Both the position numbers and the translations under genes were made by a program. DNA of 64,000 nt from Streptomyces sp. NBC_01497. GTDB taxonomy: Bacteria > Actinomycetota > Actinomycetes > Streptomycetales > Streptomycetaceae. The stretch spans positions 2,294,001-2,358,000 of the forward strand of contig NZ_CP109427.1 in assembly GCF_036250695.1 (NCBI RefSeq), read 5' to 3'. The notes under the pieces are model-generated. The model did no database searches, was not told the DNA's origin, and worked only from the letters and a program-made list of their open reading frames with translations. Within the stretch, counting starts at the first letter, position 1. Every line of letters begins with the position of its first letter. Positions 50,092 to 59,254 of this stretch are shown one piece after another.

Positions 50092-50352
50092 GGCGTACGG
50101 GAGCGGCCTGCCGCCGCCCTCCGCGCCCGACCCGCGCTGCCCCGGCCTGCCATGGTCCACGGCCCAGGCGGACAGCACCGTCAGGGCCTCGTCCGACGCC
50201 GATCCGGGATCGGCGAGAAACGTGAACAGCGTCTGGTCACGGTCGCCCGGGAAGGTCAGCGCCTCGGTGTGCAGCGTGAGCTCACCGACGATCGGGTGCT
50301 GGAGGACCTTGGTGTCGTGACTCGACCGCACGACCTCTGCCCGGCCCACGGA
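50068..50352 (-). pseudogene. Remnant of an XRE/MmyB-type regulator (C-terminal part)
   Basis: The minus strand reads SSHDTKVLQHPIVGELTLHT, then EALTFPGDRDQTLFTFLADP and DEALTVLSAWAVD. This matches the C-terminal end of streptomycete helix-turn-helix proteins with an MmyB-like ligand-binding domain. The DNA-binding part and most of the sensor domain are missing; sequence before it, towards the epimerase gene, is unrelated. It is therefore a truncated remnant, its end overlapping the convergent hydrolase gene. Confidence 0.75.
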
Positions 50353-50405
50353 CGGCGGAAGAGGTCGCTCTCCCGGCCGGCCCCTGCCTCGCGCCGCCGC
50401 GCCCC

Positions 50406-51362
50406 TCACCCCGTGGCCAGCGCCCGCGCCTCGGCCTCCGCGGTGAACCCCTCCTCCAACGGCGGCTCGCCCCGCTCGCGGTCCCAGGCGAGGACATCGG
50501 CCGCCGTCTTCGCCAGCGGCGTGGCCGGCAGGCCCGCCGCCCGGGCCCGGGCCGGGCTGCGGCGCTGTGTGAACGTGTCCGCCCGTACGAGGGGGAAGGG
50601 CGACGGCGCCGACGACGGCGGGACCGGGACGATCTCCACCGTGCTGCCCGCCGTGCGCGCACACGTCCCGATGAGCCCCGCCAGCGTGGTCGGCTCCGCC
50701 GGGCCCACCGCGTGGAAGGCGCCGGCGCGGTCGTTGTGGAGGAGCCCGACCACCAGCCGTGCCAGATCGCGTACGTCGACGACCTGCACGGGCTGGGCCG
50801 GGTCGGCGGGCAGGGCCACCCGGCCGCCCGCGGCGGCGCGGCGCACCCAGTAGGGGAACGACCCGCTCGTGTCATGGGGGCCGACGACCTTGCCGGGACG
50901 GACCACGGTCGCCCGCCTGCCGTACCGGGCGCTCACGTCGTCCTCGCACGCGACCTTCAGCCGCCCGTACGTCTCGTTGTCCAGTACCTCCGTGTGCCGT
51001 ACGGGCTCCTTGCGCGGGGTGTCCTCATCGCCTCCCGGGCCCGCGTACACGGCGTTGCTGGAGATGAAGAGATAGCGCCCGACCCCGTCGCCGAGCGCGT
51101 CCATCGCGCCGCCGACGTGCCGCGGGACGTAGCCGCTGACGTCGACGACCGCGTCCCAGGACCGGCCCCGGCCCGCGTGCTCCGCGCGCAGCGCCTCGTA
51201 GTCGTCGGTGTCACGGTCGCCGGTCAGCCGCCGCACGCCGGGGAAGAGTCCGGAGCCCGTCCGGCCGCGCCCGAACACGGTGACGTCGTCGCCCTGTTCC
51301 AGCGCGTCCGCCACGATCGCCCGTCCCACGAAGGCCGTTCCGCCCAGCACCAGTAGTCGCAT
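50406..51362 (-). CDS. NAD-dependent epimerase/dehydratase
   Basis: A 318-residue extended SDR with a Rossmann fold. The cofactor motif GGTAFVGRAIVADALEQG starts at residue 7, and VVDVSGYVPRHVGGAMDAL, FISSNAVY and YGRLKVACEDDV (YxxxK as YGRLK) follow. The Rossmann glycine motif GGTAFVG suits NAD(P). Family members include sugar-nucleotide epimerases and reductases; no sugar-nucleotide genes are adjacent, so the substrate is open. It starts 39 bp before the folD stop on the same strand (minus) and may be read through from folD. Confidence 0.88.
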   Translation of the reverse strand: MRLLVLGGTAFVGRAIVADALEQGDDVTVFGRGRTGSGLFPGVRRLTGDRDTDDYEALRAEHAGRGRSWDAVVDVSGYVPRHVGGAMDALGDGVGRYLFISSNAVYAGPGGDEDTPRKEPVRHTEVLDNETYGRLKVACEDDVSARYGRRATVVRPGKVVGPHDTSGSFPYWVRRAAAGGRVALPADPAQPVQVVDVRDLARLVVGLLHNDRAGAFHAVGPAEPTTLAGLIGTCARTAGSTVEIVPVPPSSAPSPFPLVRADTFTQRRSPARARAAGLPATPLAKTAADVLAWDRERGEPPLEEGFTAEAEARALATG

Positions 51363-51411
51363 GGGTCATGAGCCTAGGCGGGCCGGCGCCGTGCGGCCCG
51401 GTGCCCGCGGG

Positions 51412-52323
51412 TCACGCGGCCTGGAGGCCGAGCTGCCGGGTCGCCGCCTCGACGGTCTGGGAGAGCAGGACCGCGATGGTCATCGGGCCGACGCCGCCCG
51501 GCACGGGGGTGATCAGGCTCGCGCGCTCGCGGGCGCTCTCGAAGTCGACGTCACCGACGTTGCCCTCGTTGTAGCCCGCGTCGATCACCACGGCGCCCGG
51601 CTTGATGTCGGCGCCCTGGATGAAGCGGGCCCGGCCCACCGCGGCGATCAGGACGTCGGCGTCGCGGACGTGCGCGGCGAGGTCCTTCGTCCGCGAGTGG
51701 CAGTACGTGACGGTCGCGTCGCGGCCCAGCAGCAGCATGCCGGCGGGCTTGCCGAGGATGGCGCTGCGCCCGACGACCACGGCGTGCTTGCCCGCGAGGT
51801 CGACGTCGTACGCGTCCAGCAGCCGCATGATCCCGCCGGGGGTGCAGGACGCGAAGCCGGGCAGGCCGAAGCCCATCGCGGCGAACGAGTGCATGGTGAC
51901 GCCGTCGACGTCCTTCGCGGGCGCGATCGCCTCGAAGGCGGCGCGCTCGTCGATGTGGTGGCCCATCGGGTGCTGAAGCAGGATGCCGTGGACCGAGGGG
52001 TCCTCGGAGAGCGCGCCGACGGTCTCGACGAGTTCCGCGGTGCCGACGCTCGCGGGCAGCGCCACGTGGCGCGACTCGACACCGGCCTTCGCGCAGCGGT
52101 TGCGCTTCATCTTGACGTAGGTGACGGACGCGGGGTCCTCACCGACGAGGACGGTGGCGAGGCAGGGCGCGGCGCCGGTCCTCGCGGTGATGTCCGCGGC
52201 CTTCGCGGCGGCCTCGGCGACGAGCGCCCGGGCGAGGCCGGTGCCGTCCATCAGGCGGGCGGTGCCCGTGGCGGGGGCCTGTCGGGCGGCGGACGCGGGG
52301 GCGGCAGGGGTGGTGTCGGTCAT
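51412..52323 (-). CDS. folD: Methylenetetrahydrofolate dehydrogenase/cyclohydrolase
   Basis: A bifunctional folate enzyme interconverting 5,10-methylene- and 10-formyl-THF for purine, thymidylate and methionine supply. It has 303 residues. Seen: the catalytic lysine region in SVTYVKMKRNRCAKAG (Tyr and Lys), GILLQHPMGHHIDE, KDVDGVT, and the NADP Rossmann part VVVGRSAILGKPAGMLLLGR with ITPVPGGVGPMTIAVLL. The start is ATG 52323, after CCCAGGAGAG. Longer frames would translate the riboswitch upstream. An Ala/Pro/Thr-rich N-terminal extension of about 20 residues precedes the enzyme. Confidence 0.96.
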   Translation of the reverse strand: MTDTTPAAPASAARQAPATGTARLMDGTGLARALVAEAAAKAADITARTGAAPCLATVLVGEDPASVTYVKMKRNRCAKAGVESRHVALPASVGTAELVETVGALSEDPSVHGILLQHPMGHHIDERAAFEAIAPAKDVDGVTMHSFAAMGFGLPGFASCTPGGIMRLLDAYDVDLAGKHAVVVGRSAILGKPAGMLLLGRDATVTYCHSRTKDLAAHVRDADVLIAAVGRARFIQGADIKPGAVVIDAGYNEGNVGDVDFESARERASLITPVPGGVGPMTIAVLLSQTVEAATRQLGLQAA

Positions 52324-52378
52324 GGCGCTGCTCTCCTGGGGGCACGTACGGTCCGCGTCCCGGATGCGCGGACACGGT

Positions 52379-52463
52379 TTCGCCCAGGCGCACGGCATGC
52401 GCAGCTGCTGCTGCGGGCCGCTCCCCGGTGGTGATCCACCTCAGCGCCAGTCACGGCCCGCAC
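52379..52463 (-). ncRNA. ZTP (pfl) riboswitch upstream of folD
   Basis: On the minus strand the conserved pfl core is present: GGGCCGTGACTGGCGCTGA, then ACCACCGGGGAGCGGCCC, and after a variable arm GTGCGCCTGGGCG. GGGCCG/CGGCCC forms the outer stem, and GGCGC/GCGCC can form the pseudoknot. Such RNAs bind ZMP/ZTP, signals of 10-formyl-THF shortage, and switch on folate genes. The conserved CCTGGG (52388-52383) can also pair with CCCAGG (52340-52335) at the folD ribosome site, which suggests translational control. Confidence 0.85.
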
Positions 52464-52608
52464 CCAGCGTACGGGGTGGGCGCAGGGCCCGGCCCGCGGG
52501 ATGCCGGGCGCCCGTCGCGGCCCCGGACCTGCGGGGCCTCGTGGGCCGCGCCGCACCCGGCCCCGCGTCGCGCCCGGCCCGCTTCGCCGTCATCGCCCCG
52601 CTCCCCCC

Positions 52609-53655
52609 TCATGCCTCCCAGGTCATGTCGAGCTGCCGCTCGAACGTCGCGTAGCCGGCGCGCGCGAACGCCCGCGCCATCGGGGTGTTCCCCACGTCCG
52701 TCGACGCCCTGACGCGCTCCGCTCCGGCGGCCGCGAGGACCCGGGTGCCCTCGCCGAGGACGTCCGTCACATACCCCGCGCCGCGGTGCGCCGGCAGGAC
52801 GCCGAGGTACGCGATGATCGGGCCGTACGCGTTGCGCGCGGGCACCACGAAGCCCACCGGTTCCCCGTCGGGCAGTGTGGCGACGCGCCACCACGCCTGC
52901 GGGCTGCGGTAGCGCGCCAGTTCGCCGTCGTACTGTTCCTCGGCGCACCGGCGCGCGGTCATGGTGGACAGGTCGCTCCTGCTGTGGGCGTCCAGCGTGC
53001 CGTCCAGGACGCCGGTCATCAGGTCCACCAGCTCGCCGCGCGAGGCGACGTGACGAAAGCGCAGCCGCTTCGAGGGGCCCGGGACCGGGTCACCCGGCAG
53101 CCATTGCAGCCGCAGCCGCTCCACCAGCGGGCGTGCGCCCGTGCTCTGCAGCGCTTCGACACGGTCACCGAGCGCCCGGGACTCCTCGGGGATCTCACGC
53201 CAGTCGGGCGGGAGGAATCTGCAGTATCCGGGGCGCGGGCCCGTACCGGGGAACAGCCGGGCCATCGCTGCCCGCAGCAGCGCGGCGCCCACCGCGACGC
53301 GGTCCGCGGCGCCCGCGGCACCGGATCCGTCAGCACAGTGGGTCGCGTCGGAGGTGTCCGCACCGTCGGAGGTGTCGCCACGGTGCGGGCCACCGGGGCT
53401 TTCGAGGTCGAAGATGTCGAGGAGGAGCGACTCGGCGCCCTCCTGGCGCGCCCACCATCCCGCCCGCGCCACCACGCGGCCGTGCCGCAGCGCGATCCAC
53501 AGCCACGGGAGCCGGCGCCGCCCGGCGTCCAGGTCCGCTTCGATCTCGTCGTTCAGCCCGTAGGGCAGGGAGCGGAAGAGGTCCAGCTCCGTCAGGTCGG
53601 CCAGTGGTCTTATCGTCACTCCGGACGAGTGGGGCAGGTCGGCCGAGTCAGGCAC
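52609..53655 (-). CDS. GNAT-family acetyltransferase (tandem-domain)
   Basis: A 348-residue protein starting MPDSADLPHSSGVTIRPLAD. The C-terminal GNAT domain is clear: PVGFVVPARNAYGPIIAYLG, then VLPAHRGAGYVTDVLGEG, the acetyl-CoA loop HRGAGYVTD, and ASTDVGNTPMARAFARAGYA. The N-terminal half may be a degenerate second GNAT-like domain, interrupted by an Asp/Ser/Gly-rich loop (about 90-115). The substrate is unknown. It is divergent from the second ABC importer, sharing a 147-bp promoter region. Confidence 0.85.
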   Translation of the reverse strand: MPDSADLPHSSGVTIRPLADLTELDLFRSLPYGLNDEIEADLDAGRRRLPWLWIALRHGRVVARAGWWARQEGAESLLLDIFDLESPGGPHRGDTSDGADTSDATHCADGSGAAGAADRVAVGAALLRAAMARLFPGTGPRPGYCRFLPPDWREIPEESRALGDRVEALQSTGARPLVERLRLQWLPGDPVPGPSKRLRFRHVASRGELVDLMTGVLDGTLDAHSRSDLSTMTARRCAEEQYDGELARYRSPQAWWRVATLPDGEPVGFVVPARNAYGPIIAYLGVLPAHRGAGYVTDVLGEGTRVLAAAGAERVRASTDVGNTPMARAFARAGYATFERQLDMTWEA

Positions 53656-53802
53656 GTTTTCCCTTCGGACGGTGTCGGCCCCCGTTGTATCCGGCGGCCG
53701 TCCGGCGCCTCAACCCCTTTATGCGCGAACCCTTCCGCGTCCAAAGGTCCAATGGTACTACTGTCGACACCACGTCCTGAGGGTGACCGAAAGGAACCGG
53801 CA

Positions 53803-54936
53803 GTGCGGACCCGGCTCATGTGCGCCACAGGCGCCTTCTCCCTTCTCCTGGTCGCCGGCTGCGGTGCGGGCGCGGCCGACGGCGGAAGCATCGGCACCAC
53901 CGCCGTCGTCTCCTCGCGCGCCCAGCGGGTGTACGACCGGATCCAGGCGCTTCCCCCGGCGAAACAGCGCGCCATGGCGGTTCAACTGGCTGACGAAGAA
54001 GGCTCGTTGGAGGTCTACACCTCGCTCACCGACGATGTCGCGGACGCCGTGACCAAGGCCTTCCAGAAGCAGTTCCCGCACGTGCGGATCTCGATGTTCC
54101 GCGGCAACTCGGAGACGATCCTCCAGCGCATCCTGCAGGAGTCGCAGGCGCGCAGGCTCGGCGCCGACGCCGTGGAATCGGACTTCCTCGAAATGTCGTC
54201 ACTCGACAGCCAGCGGGCACTGGCCCAGTACACCGGCCCCGGCCAGGCGCGGGTCGCCGCCTCCAGCCGGTTCCCCGACTGGACCGCGGACCGGTTCAAC
54301 GTGTTCCTGCCCGCCTGGAACACCGACCTCGTCAAGACGGCGGACGTGCCGCGCAGTTGGGAGGCGCTCGCCGACCCGGCGTACAAGGGGGAAATCACCC
54401 TCGAACCCACCGACAGCGACTGGTACGAGAACGTCACCCACTACTGGCTGACCCACGGCAAGAGCCAGGCCCAGGTGGACGTCCTGTGGAAGCACATCGT
54501 CGCCAACTCCCACGTCACCAAGGGCCACACCACGATCATGGCGCTGCTCGGCGCCGGTCAGACGCCGCTCGACTCGATGAACTACACGTACATCACCGAA
54601 CAGGCCCGGCTGAAGGGCGCGCCGGTCGCCTACCGGCTGCCCGACGGCACGAACCCGCTGCCCGCCTTCCCCCGTCCCAACGGGGTGGGCATGCTGCGCG
54701 GCGCCGCGCACCCGGCCGCGGCCTGGCTGTTCTACGACTGGATGCTGGACGAGGGCCAGAAGATCCTGGTCGGTCTGCATCTCACACCGTCCACGGAGGT
54801 GCCGGGCGACACCAGCCTGCGGGGCATCCACCTGGCCCCCTTCGACGTGAAGGGACTCACCGACACCTCGACCGACTGGGACAAGAAGTACGACGAACAG
54901 CTGCGCGGCGTCACGTCCGCGAAGGGCGGCGGCTGA
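53803..54936 (+). CDS. ABC transporter substrate-binding lipoprotein (Fe3+/polyamine type)
   Basis: A 377-residue extracellular binding protein. The start is GTG 53803, six bases after AAGGAA. The signal peptide VRTRLMCATGAFSLLLVAGC ends in lipobox LVAGC. The mature protein begins with a short helical segment, then EGSLEVYTSLTDDVADAVTK, the usual first strand of Fe3+/2-aminoethylphosphonate/thiamine-type binding proteins, and has FNVFLPAWNTDLVK and GHTTIMALLGAGQTPL. The ligand (iron, phosphonate or other) cannot be decided; no clustered tyrosines of the classical iron site were confirmed. It is followed by a two-domain permease and an ATPase. Confidence 0.88.
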   Translation: MRTRLMCATGAFSLLLVAGCGAGAADGGSIGTTAVVSSRAQRVYDRIQALPPAKQRAMAVQLADEEGSLEVYTSLTDDVADAVTKAFQKQFPHVRISMFRGNSETILQRILQESQARRLGADAVESDFLEMSSLDSQRALAQYTGPGQARVAASSRFPDWTADRFNVFLPAWNTDLVKTADVPRSWEALADPAYKGEITLEPTDSDWYENVTHYWLTHGKSQAQVDVLWKHIVANSHVTKGHTTIMALLGAGQTPLDSMNYTYITEQARLKGAPVAYRLPDGTNPLPAFPRPNGVGMLRGAAHPAAAWLFYDWMLDEGQKILVGLHLTPSTEVPGDTSLRGIHLAPFDVKGLTDTSTDWDKKYDEQLRGVTSAKGGG

Positions 54937-55028
54937 TCCGGCCCGCGCCCGTCCGTACACCGGCCGGGGCGGGTCCGGACGGCATGTCCTGGCCCGAGCC
55001 GGCGCCGCCCGCCATGTGAGGTGACCCC

Positions 55029-56786
55029 GTGACCACCACGACGAGACCCACCGCTCCGCCACTGCCCTCCGTGCCCCGCGTGCGTCCGCTCGCCCGGCTG
55101 CGCGGCTGGTTCAACCCGCAGATCCTCGTCGTCGGCGGTGCGATGGTGGTCGTCGGCTACCTCGCCGTCGTGCCGTTGGGGTTCCTGCTGCACGACACGT
55201 TCATCGGCAGCCGCAGCGAGCTGTCGTTCCGCGCCTTCGAGCGGGCCTACGGGGCCGGGTCGCAGGCCGGCACGATGATGCTCAACTCCCTGGCGTTCGC
55301 CTTCGGTTCCGCCGCGTTCGCGCTCGTCGTCGGGGCCACGCTCGCGTATCTGCAGGTGCGTACGGACATTCCGTTCAAGGGGCTGCTGTTCGCCGCGTCC
55401 CTCGTACCGCTGATCGTGCCGGGCATCCTGTACGCGGCCGCCTGGATCTTCCTGGGCGACCCGTCCATCGGGCTCGTCAACACCCTCGTGTTCAAGCCGG
55501 TGTTCGGGGCGAGCCCGGTCAACGTCTATTCGCTGTGGGGCATGATCTGGGTGCAGGGCCTGCATCTGGCGCCGGTGGCCTTCCTGTTGATGGTGGCCGC
55601 CTTCCGGGGCATGGATCCCTCGCTGGAGGAGTCGGCCGCCATGTCCGGCGCGTCCCGCGTGACGATCCTGCGCCGGATCACCCTGCCCCTGCTGCGGCCC
55701 GCGCTGGTCTCGGCGGCGCTGCTGATGTTCGTCCAGTCACTGGAGAGCTTCGAGGTCCCGGGCCTGCTGGGGCTGCAGAACGGCATCTACGTGTTCACCT
55801 CCCGCATCTACTTCGTGCTGCGGGCGTTCCCCGTCGACTACGGCAGCGCGGGCGCGTACGCGGTGGGTCTGCTGGTCATCGCGGCGGCCGGGGTGCTGCT
55901 GTCGTCCTGGCTGCAGCGCCGGGGCGGCCACGCGACGGTCACCGGAAAGGCGTTCCGCCCCCAGCCCGTCGAACTGGGCCGCGCGCGGGGCTGGGTCGGT
56001 GCGGGCGTGGTGGTGTACTTCGTGGTCACCGTCGTCCTGCCGGTCGGTGTGCTGGTGTACGCCTCCCTGCTGACGTCGTACGCGCAGCCGTCGCTGAAGG
56101 CGCTGCGCGGCATGTCCCTGCACAACTACTCCGAGGTGCTGCGGCTGCCGATCGCGGCGACCGCGCTGAAGAACTCGGTGCTGCTCGGGGTGGGCGCGGC
56201 GACCATCGTGATGCTGCTCGCCGCGATCGTGTCCTGGGCCGTGGTGCGCACCCGCATCCCGGGCAGGCGTCTGCTGGACCTGCTCGCCTTCACCCCGATC
56301 GTCATCCCCGGGCTGGTGCTGGGCCTCGCGCTGTCCTTTGTCTACCTGCGGGTACCGCTGCCGATCTACGGCACGCTCGGCATCCTGCTCATCTCGTACT
56401 GCACCCGCTACCTGCCGTACGGGATGCGCTACGCGTCCTCCGCGATGACGCAGATGTCGAAGGAGCTGGAGGAGTCCGCGATGGTCTTCGGCGCCTCGTG
56501 GTGGCAGATGTTCCGGCGGATCCTGGTGCCGCTCGCGAGCAGCGGCCTCGTCGCCGGCTGGATCTACATCCTCGTGGTGTCCTTCCGGGAGCTGTCCAGC
56601 ACGATCCTGCTCTACAGCCCGGGCACGGAGGTGCTGTCCGTGCTGATCTGGGAGCAGTTCGAGAACGGCCAGCTCACCACACTCGCCGCCGTCGGCGTGC
56701 TGATGGTGGCCCTGCTCGTCGCACTCGTCCTTCTCGCCTACCGGCTCGGCGCCCGTTTCGGCCTCCCGTCCGACTCCCCGCGCTAG
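55029..56786 (+). CDS. ABC transporter permease, fused two-domain (Fe3+ type)
   Basis: A 585-residue inner-membrane protein with about 12 segments. It is two permease domains in one chain, as in FbpB/SfuB-type transporters. Each has an EAA loop: LEESAAMSGASRVTILRRIT (first half) and LEESAMVFGASWWQMFRRIL (second half). The start is GTG 55029, 92 bp after the binding-protein stop. The long cytoplasmic N-terminus is Pro/Arg-rich. Together with the binding protein and ATPase it makes a complete importer. Confidence 0.93.
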   Translation: MTTTTRPTAPPLPSVPRVRPLARLRGWFNPQILVVGGAMVVVGYLAVVPLGFLLHDTFIGSRSELSFRAFERAYGAGSQAGTMMLNSLAFAFGSAAFALVVGATLAYLQVRTDIPFKGLLFAASLVPLIVPGILYAAAWIFLGDPSIGLVNTLVFKPVFGASPVNVYSLWGMIWVQGLHLAPVAFLLMVAAFRGMDPSLEESAAMSGASRVTILRRITLPLLRPALVSAALLMFVQSLESFEVPGLLGLQNGIYVFTSRIYFVLRAFPVDYGSAGAYAVGLLVIAAAGVLLSSWLQRRGGHATVTGKAFRPQPVELGRARGWVGAGVVVYFVVTVVLPVGVLVYASLLTSYAQPSLKALRGMSLHNYSEVLRLPIAATALKNSVLLGVGAATIVMLLAAIVSWAVVRTRIPGRRLLDLLAFTPIVIPGLVLGLALSFVYLRVPLPIYGTLGILLISYCTRYLPYGMRYASSAMTQMSKELEESAMVFGASWWQMFRRILVPLASSGLVAGWIYILVVSFRELSSTILLYSPGTEVLSVLIWEQFENGQLTTLAAVGVLMVALLVALVLLAYRLGARFGLPSDSPR

Positions 56787-56855
56787 AGCGGCCCGCTCCG
56801 GCCCCCGACCCGTCCCGACCTGCCCGCCCCGGCACAACAGCGTGAAGGACCTGAC

Positions 56856-58016
56856 ATGTTGACTGTGGACAACCTGGTGAAGAGTTACGGCGCGGCGCGC
56901 GGCAGGCGCGGGAGCGGCCCGGCCGAGGCCTCCGGCACCGGCCAGGCCGCCGACGGCAGCCGCGTGTTCGCGGTGGCCGGGGTGAGTTTCGAGGTGAAGG
57001 ACGGCGAACTCTTCACCCTGCTGGGCCCGTCGGGCTGCGGGAAGACGACCACCCTGCGCTCGGTCGCGGGGCTCGAACGCCCGGACGGCGGCACGATCTC
57101 CCTGTCCGAGCGCGTGCTGTTCGACGCGGCCAAGGGCGTCGACGTACCCGCGAACCGGCGCGAGCTGGGCATGGTCTTCCAGTCGTACGCGATCTGGCCG
57201 CACATGAGCGTCGCGAAGAACGTGTCGTTCCCCCTCGACATCCTGCCGTCCTCCCGGCGCCCCGCGCGGGCCGAGATCGACCGCAGGGTGCGCCGGATGC
57301 TGGAGGTCACCGAACTCGGTGCGTTCGCGGACCGCAGCGCGACCAAGCTCTCCGGCGGCCAGCAGCAGCGCCTCGCGCTCGCCCGCGCGCTGGTGATCCA
57401 GCCGGAGGTGATGCTGCTCGACGAGCCGCTGTCGAACCTCGACGCGAAGCTGCGCGAATCCATGCGGTTCGAACTGAAGCGACTGCAGCGTGAGTTGGGG
57501 CTCACCGCCATCTATGTGACGCATGACCAGTCCGAGGCACTGGTGATGTCGAGCCGGATCGCCGTGATGAACGAGGGCCGCGTCGAGCAGATAGGCAAGC
57601 CGCGCGACATCTACACCGGCCCGGCGACCAGGTTCGTCGCCGAGTTCATCGGCACGTCCAACTTCCTGCCGGGCGTGGTGGCTTCGGTCGACGGCGACGA
57701 GGTCTCCGTGGACACGGCGGACGGCCGTCTGGTGTGCCGGGGCGCGGCCGGCCGGCCGGCGGTCGGTTCCGAGGTGCTGCTGTCGATCCGGCCCGAGGCC
57801 GTGTCGCTGGCCACCTCCCCGCAGCCGGACGCGGTCAACCGGTGGGCGGGCGAGGTCCTGGGCCGCGCCTTCATGGGCGACTGCGTCGACCATGTCGTGC
57901 GCGTCGGCGAGCTGGAGATCCGGATCCGGTCCAACCCGACCCAGTCCATCGAGCCGGGCACCCGGGTCCATCTGGCGGCGGACCCGGCGAAGGTCACGCT
58001 CGTACCGGCCGGCTGA
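56856..58016 (+). CDS. ABC transporter ATP-binding protein (Fe3+/spermidine type)
   Basis: A 386-residue ATPase driving the adjacent permease. Walker A is GPSGCGKTTT, the Q-loop GMVFQSYAIWPHMSV, the signature LSGGQQQRLALARAL, Walker B VMLLDEPLSNLD and the switch His in YVTHDQSEALV. A Gly/Ala/Ser-rich insertion near residues 15-35 is unusual. The C-terminal TOBE-like domain begins about residue 280 (FLPGVVASVDGDEVSVD; VLLSIRPEAVSL). It starts 69 bp after the permease stop. A 27-bp direct repeat overlaps its 3' end. Confidence 0.95.
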   Translation: MLTVDNLVKSYGAARGRRGSGPAEASGTGQAADGSRVFAVAGVSFEVKDGELFTLLGPSGCGKTTTLRSVAGLERPDGGTISLSERVLFDAAKGVDVPANRRELGMVFQSYAIWPHMSVAKNVSFPLDILPSSRRPARAEIDRRVRRMLEVTELGAFADRSATKLSGGQQQRLALARALVIQPEVMLLDEPLSNLDAKLRESMRFELKRLQRELGLTAIYVTHDQSEALVMSSRIAVMNEGRVEQIGKPRDIYTGPATRFVAEFIGTSNFLPGVVASVDGDEVSVDTADGRLVCRGAAGRPAVGSEVLLSIRPEAVSLATSPQPDAVNRWAGEVLGRAFMGDCVDHVVRVGELEIRIRSNPTQSIEPGTRVHLAADPAKVTLVPAG

Positions 58017-58066
58017 GCCGCCGGGAGCCGGTCGCGGAGCCGGCCGGCTGAACCGTCGGGGGCCGG
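58005..58066. repeat. 27-bp direct repeat at the end of the ABC ATPase gene
   Basis: 58005-58031 and 58040-58066 differ at three of 27 positions (core CCGGCCGGCTGA). The first copy covers the final codons and stop of the ATPase gene and the second lies in the short gap before the convergent mnmA gene. Confidence 0.85.
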
Positions 58067-58075
58067 CTGGGGGCG

Positions 58076-59209
58076 TCAGCCCGCCGAGTTCGCCAGATCG
58101 CGGCGGCGCGTCGTCGCGATCGTCGCGGAACCCACCACGCGCGTGCCGTCGTACAGCACGATCGCCTGCCCCGGTGCGACACCGCGCACCGGCTCGGGGA
58201 AGCTCACCCGTAGCGTCCCGTCGGTGAGTTCGGCCGTCGCGGTGTTCTCGCCGCCGTGTGCCCGCAGCTGCGCCGTGTACGTGCCGGGGCCGGTGGGCGC
58301 GGCGCCGCACCAGCGCGGCCTGATCGCGGTGAGGGCCGTGACGTCGAGCGCGTCGACGGGACCCACCGTGACGGTGTTGTCGACCGGGGAGATGTCCAGC
58401 ACGTAGCGCGGCTTGCCGTCGGCGGCGGGGTGGCCGATGCGCAGCCCCTTGCGCTGGCCGATCGTGAAGCCGAACGCGCCGTCGTGGGTGCCGACCTTCG
58501 CGCCCGCCTCGTCGACGATGTCGCCCTCGGCCGTACCGAGGCGCCGGGCCAGGAAGCCCTGGGTGTCGCCGTCGGCGATGAAGCAGATGTCGTGGCTGTC
58601 GGGCTTCTTCGCCACGGCGAGGCCGCGCCGCTCGGCCTCGGCCCGGATCTCGCCCTTGGTGGTGAGGGTGTCGCCGAGCGGGAACATCGCGTGCGCGAGC
58701 TGCCGCTCGTCCAGCACCCCGAGGACGTACGACTGGTCCTTGGCCATGTCGCTGGCACGGTGCAGCTCGCGGGTGCCGTCCTCGCGGGTGAGCACCGTCG
58801 CGTAGTGGCCCGTGCACACGGCGTCGAAGCCGAGCGCGAGCGCCTTGTCGAGCAGCGCCGCGAACTTGATCTTCTCGTTGCAGCGCAGGCACGGGTTGGG
58901 CGTGCGCCCCGCCTCGTACTCCGCGACGAAGTCCTCCACGACGTCCTCGCGGAACCGCTCGGCGAGATCCCACACGTAGAAGGGGATGCCGATGACGTCG
59001 GCGGCACGGCGGGCGTCGCGCGAGTCCTCGATGGTGCAGCACCCGCGCGCACCGGTACGGAAGGACTGCGGGTTGGCGGAGAGGGCCAGATGCACGCCGG
59101 TGACGTCGTGCCCCGCTTCGGCGGCACGGGCGGCGGCGACAGCGGAGTCGACACCGCCGGACATGGCGGCGAGGACACGGAGGGGGCGGCTCTGCGGGTT
59201 CTCAGTCAT
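58076..59209 (-). CDS. mnmA: tRNA-specific 2-thiouridylase
   Basis: Thiolates U34 of tRNA(Lys, Glu, Gln) using ATP and sulfur from cysteine desulfurase. It has 377 residues. The PP-loop motif [20 protein letters not shown] is near residue 15. The two catalytic cysteines are in [12 protein letters not shown] and [15 protein letters not shown]. The C-terminal RNA-binding barrel is present ([22 protein letters not shown]). The start at 59209 is [17 protein letters not shown] cysteine desulfurase lies about 2.3 kb upstream on the same strand, the likely sulfur source, though two unrelated genes intervene. Confidence 0.96.
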   Translation of the reverse strand: MTENPQSRPLRVLAAMSGGVDSAVAAARAAEAGHDVTGVHLALSANPQSFRTGARGCCTIEDSRDARRAADVIGIPFYVWDLAERFREDVVEDFVAEYEAGRTPNPCLRCNEKIKFAALLDKALALGFDAVCTGHYATVLTREDGTRELHRASDMAKDQSYVLGVLDERQLAHAMFPLGDTLTTKGEIRAEAERRGLAVAKKPDSHDICFIADGDTQGFLARRLGTAEGDIVDEAGAKVGTHDGAFGFTIGQRKGLRIGHPAADGKPRYVLDISPVDNTVTVGPVDALDVTALTAIRPRWCGAAPTGPGTYTAQLRAHGGENTATAELTDGTLRVSFPEPVRGVAPGQAIVLYDGTRVVGSATIATTRRRDLANSAG

Positions 59210-59254
59210 AGCCGTCCCAGGGTACGTGCCGCGGGGAACAGCGGTCGCGCGGAT

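Noticed and set aside
52323-52398. An N-terminally longer FolD starting at 52398
   Set aside because: It would translate part of the ZTP riboswitch and lacks a ribosome site, whereas ATG 52323 follows CCCAGGAGAG.
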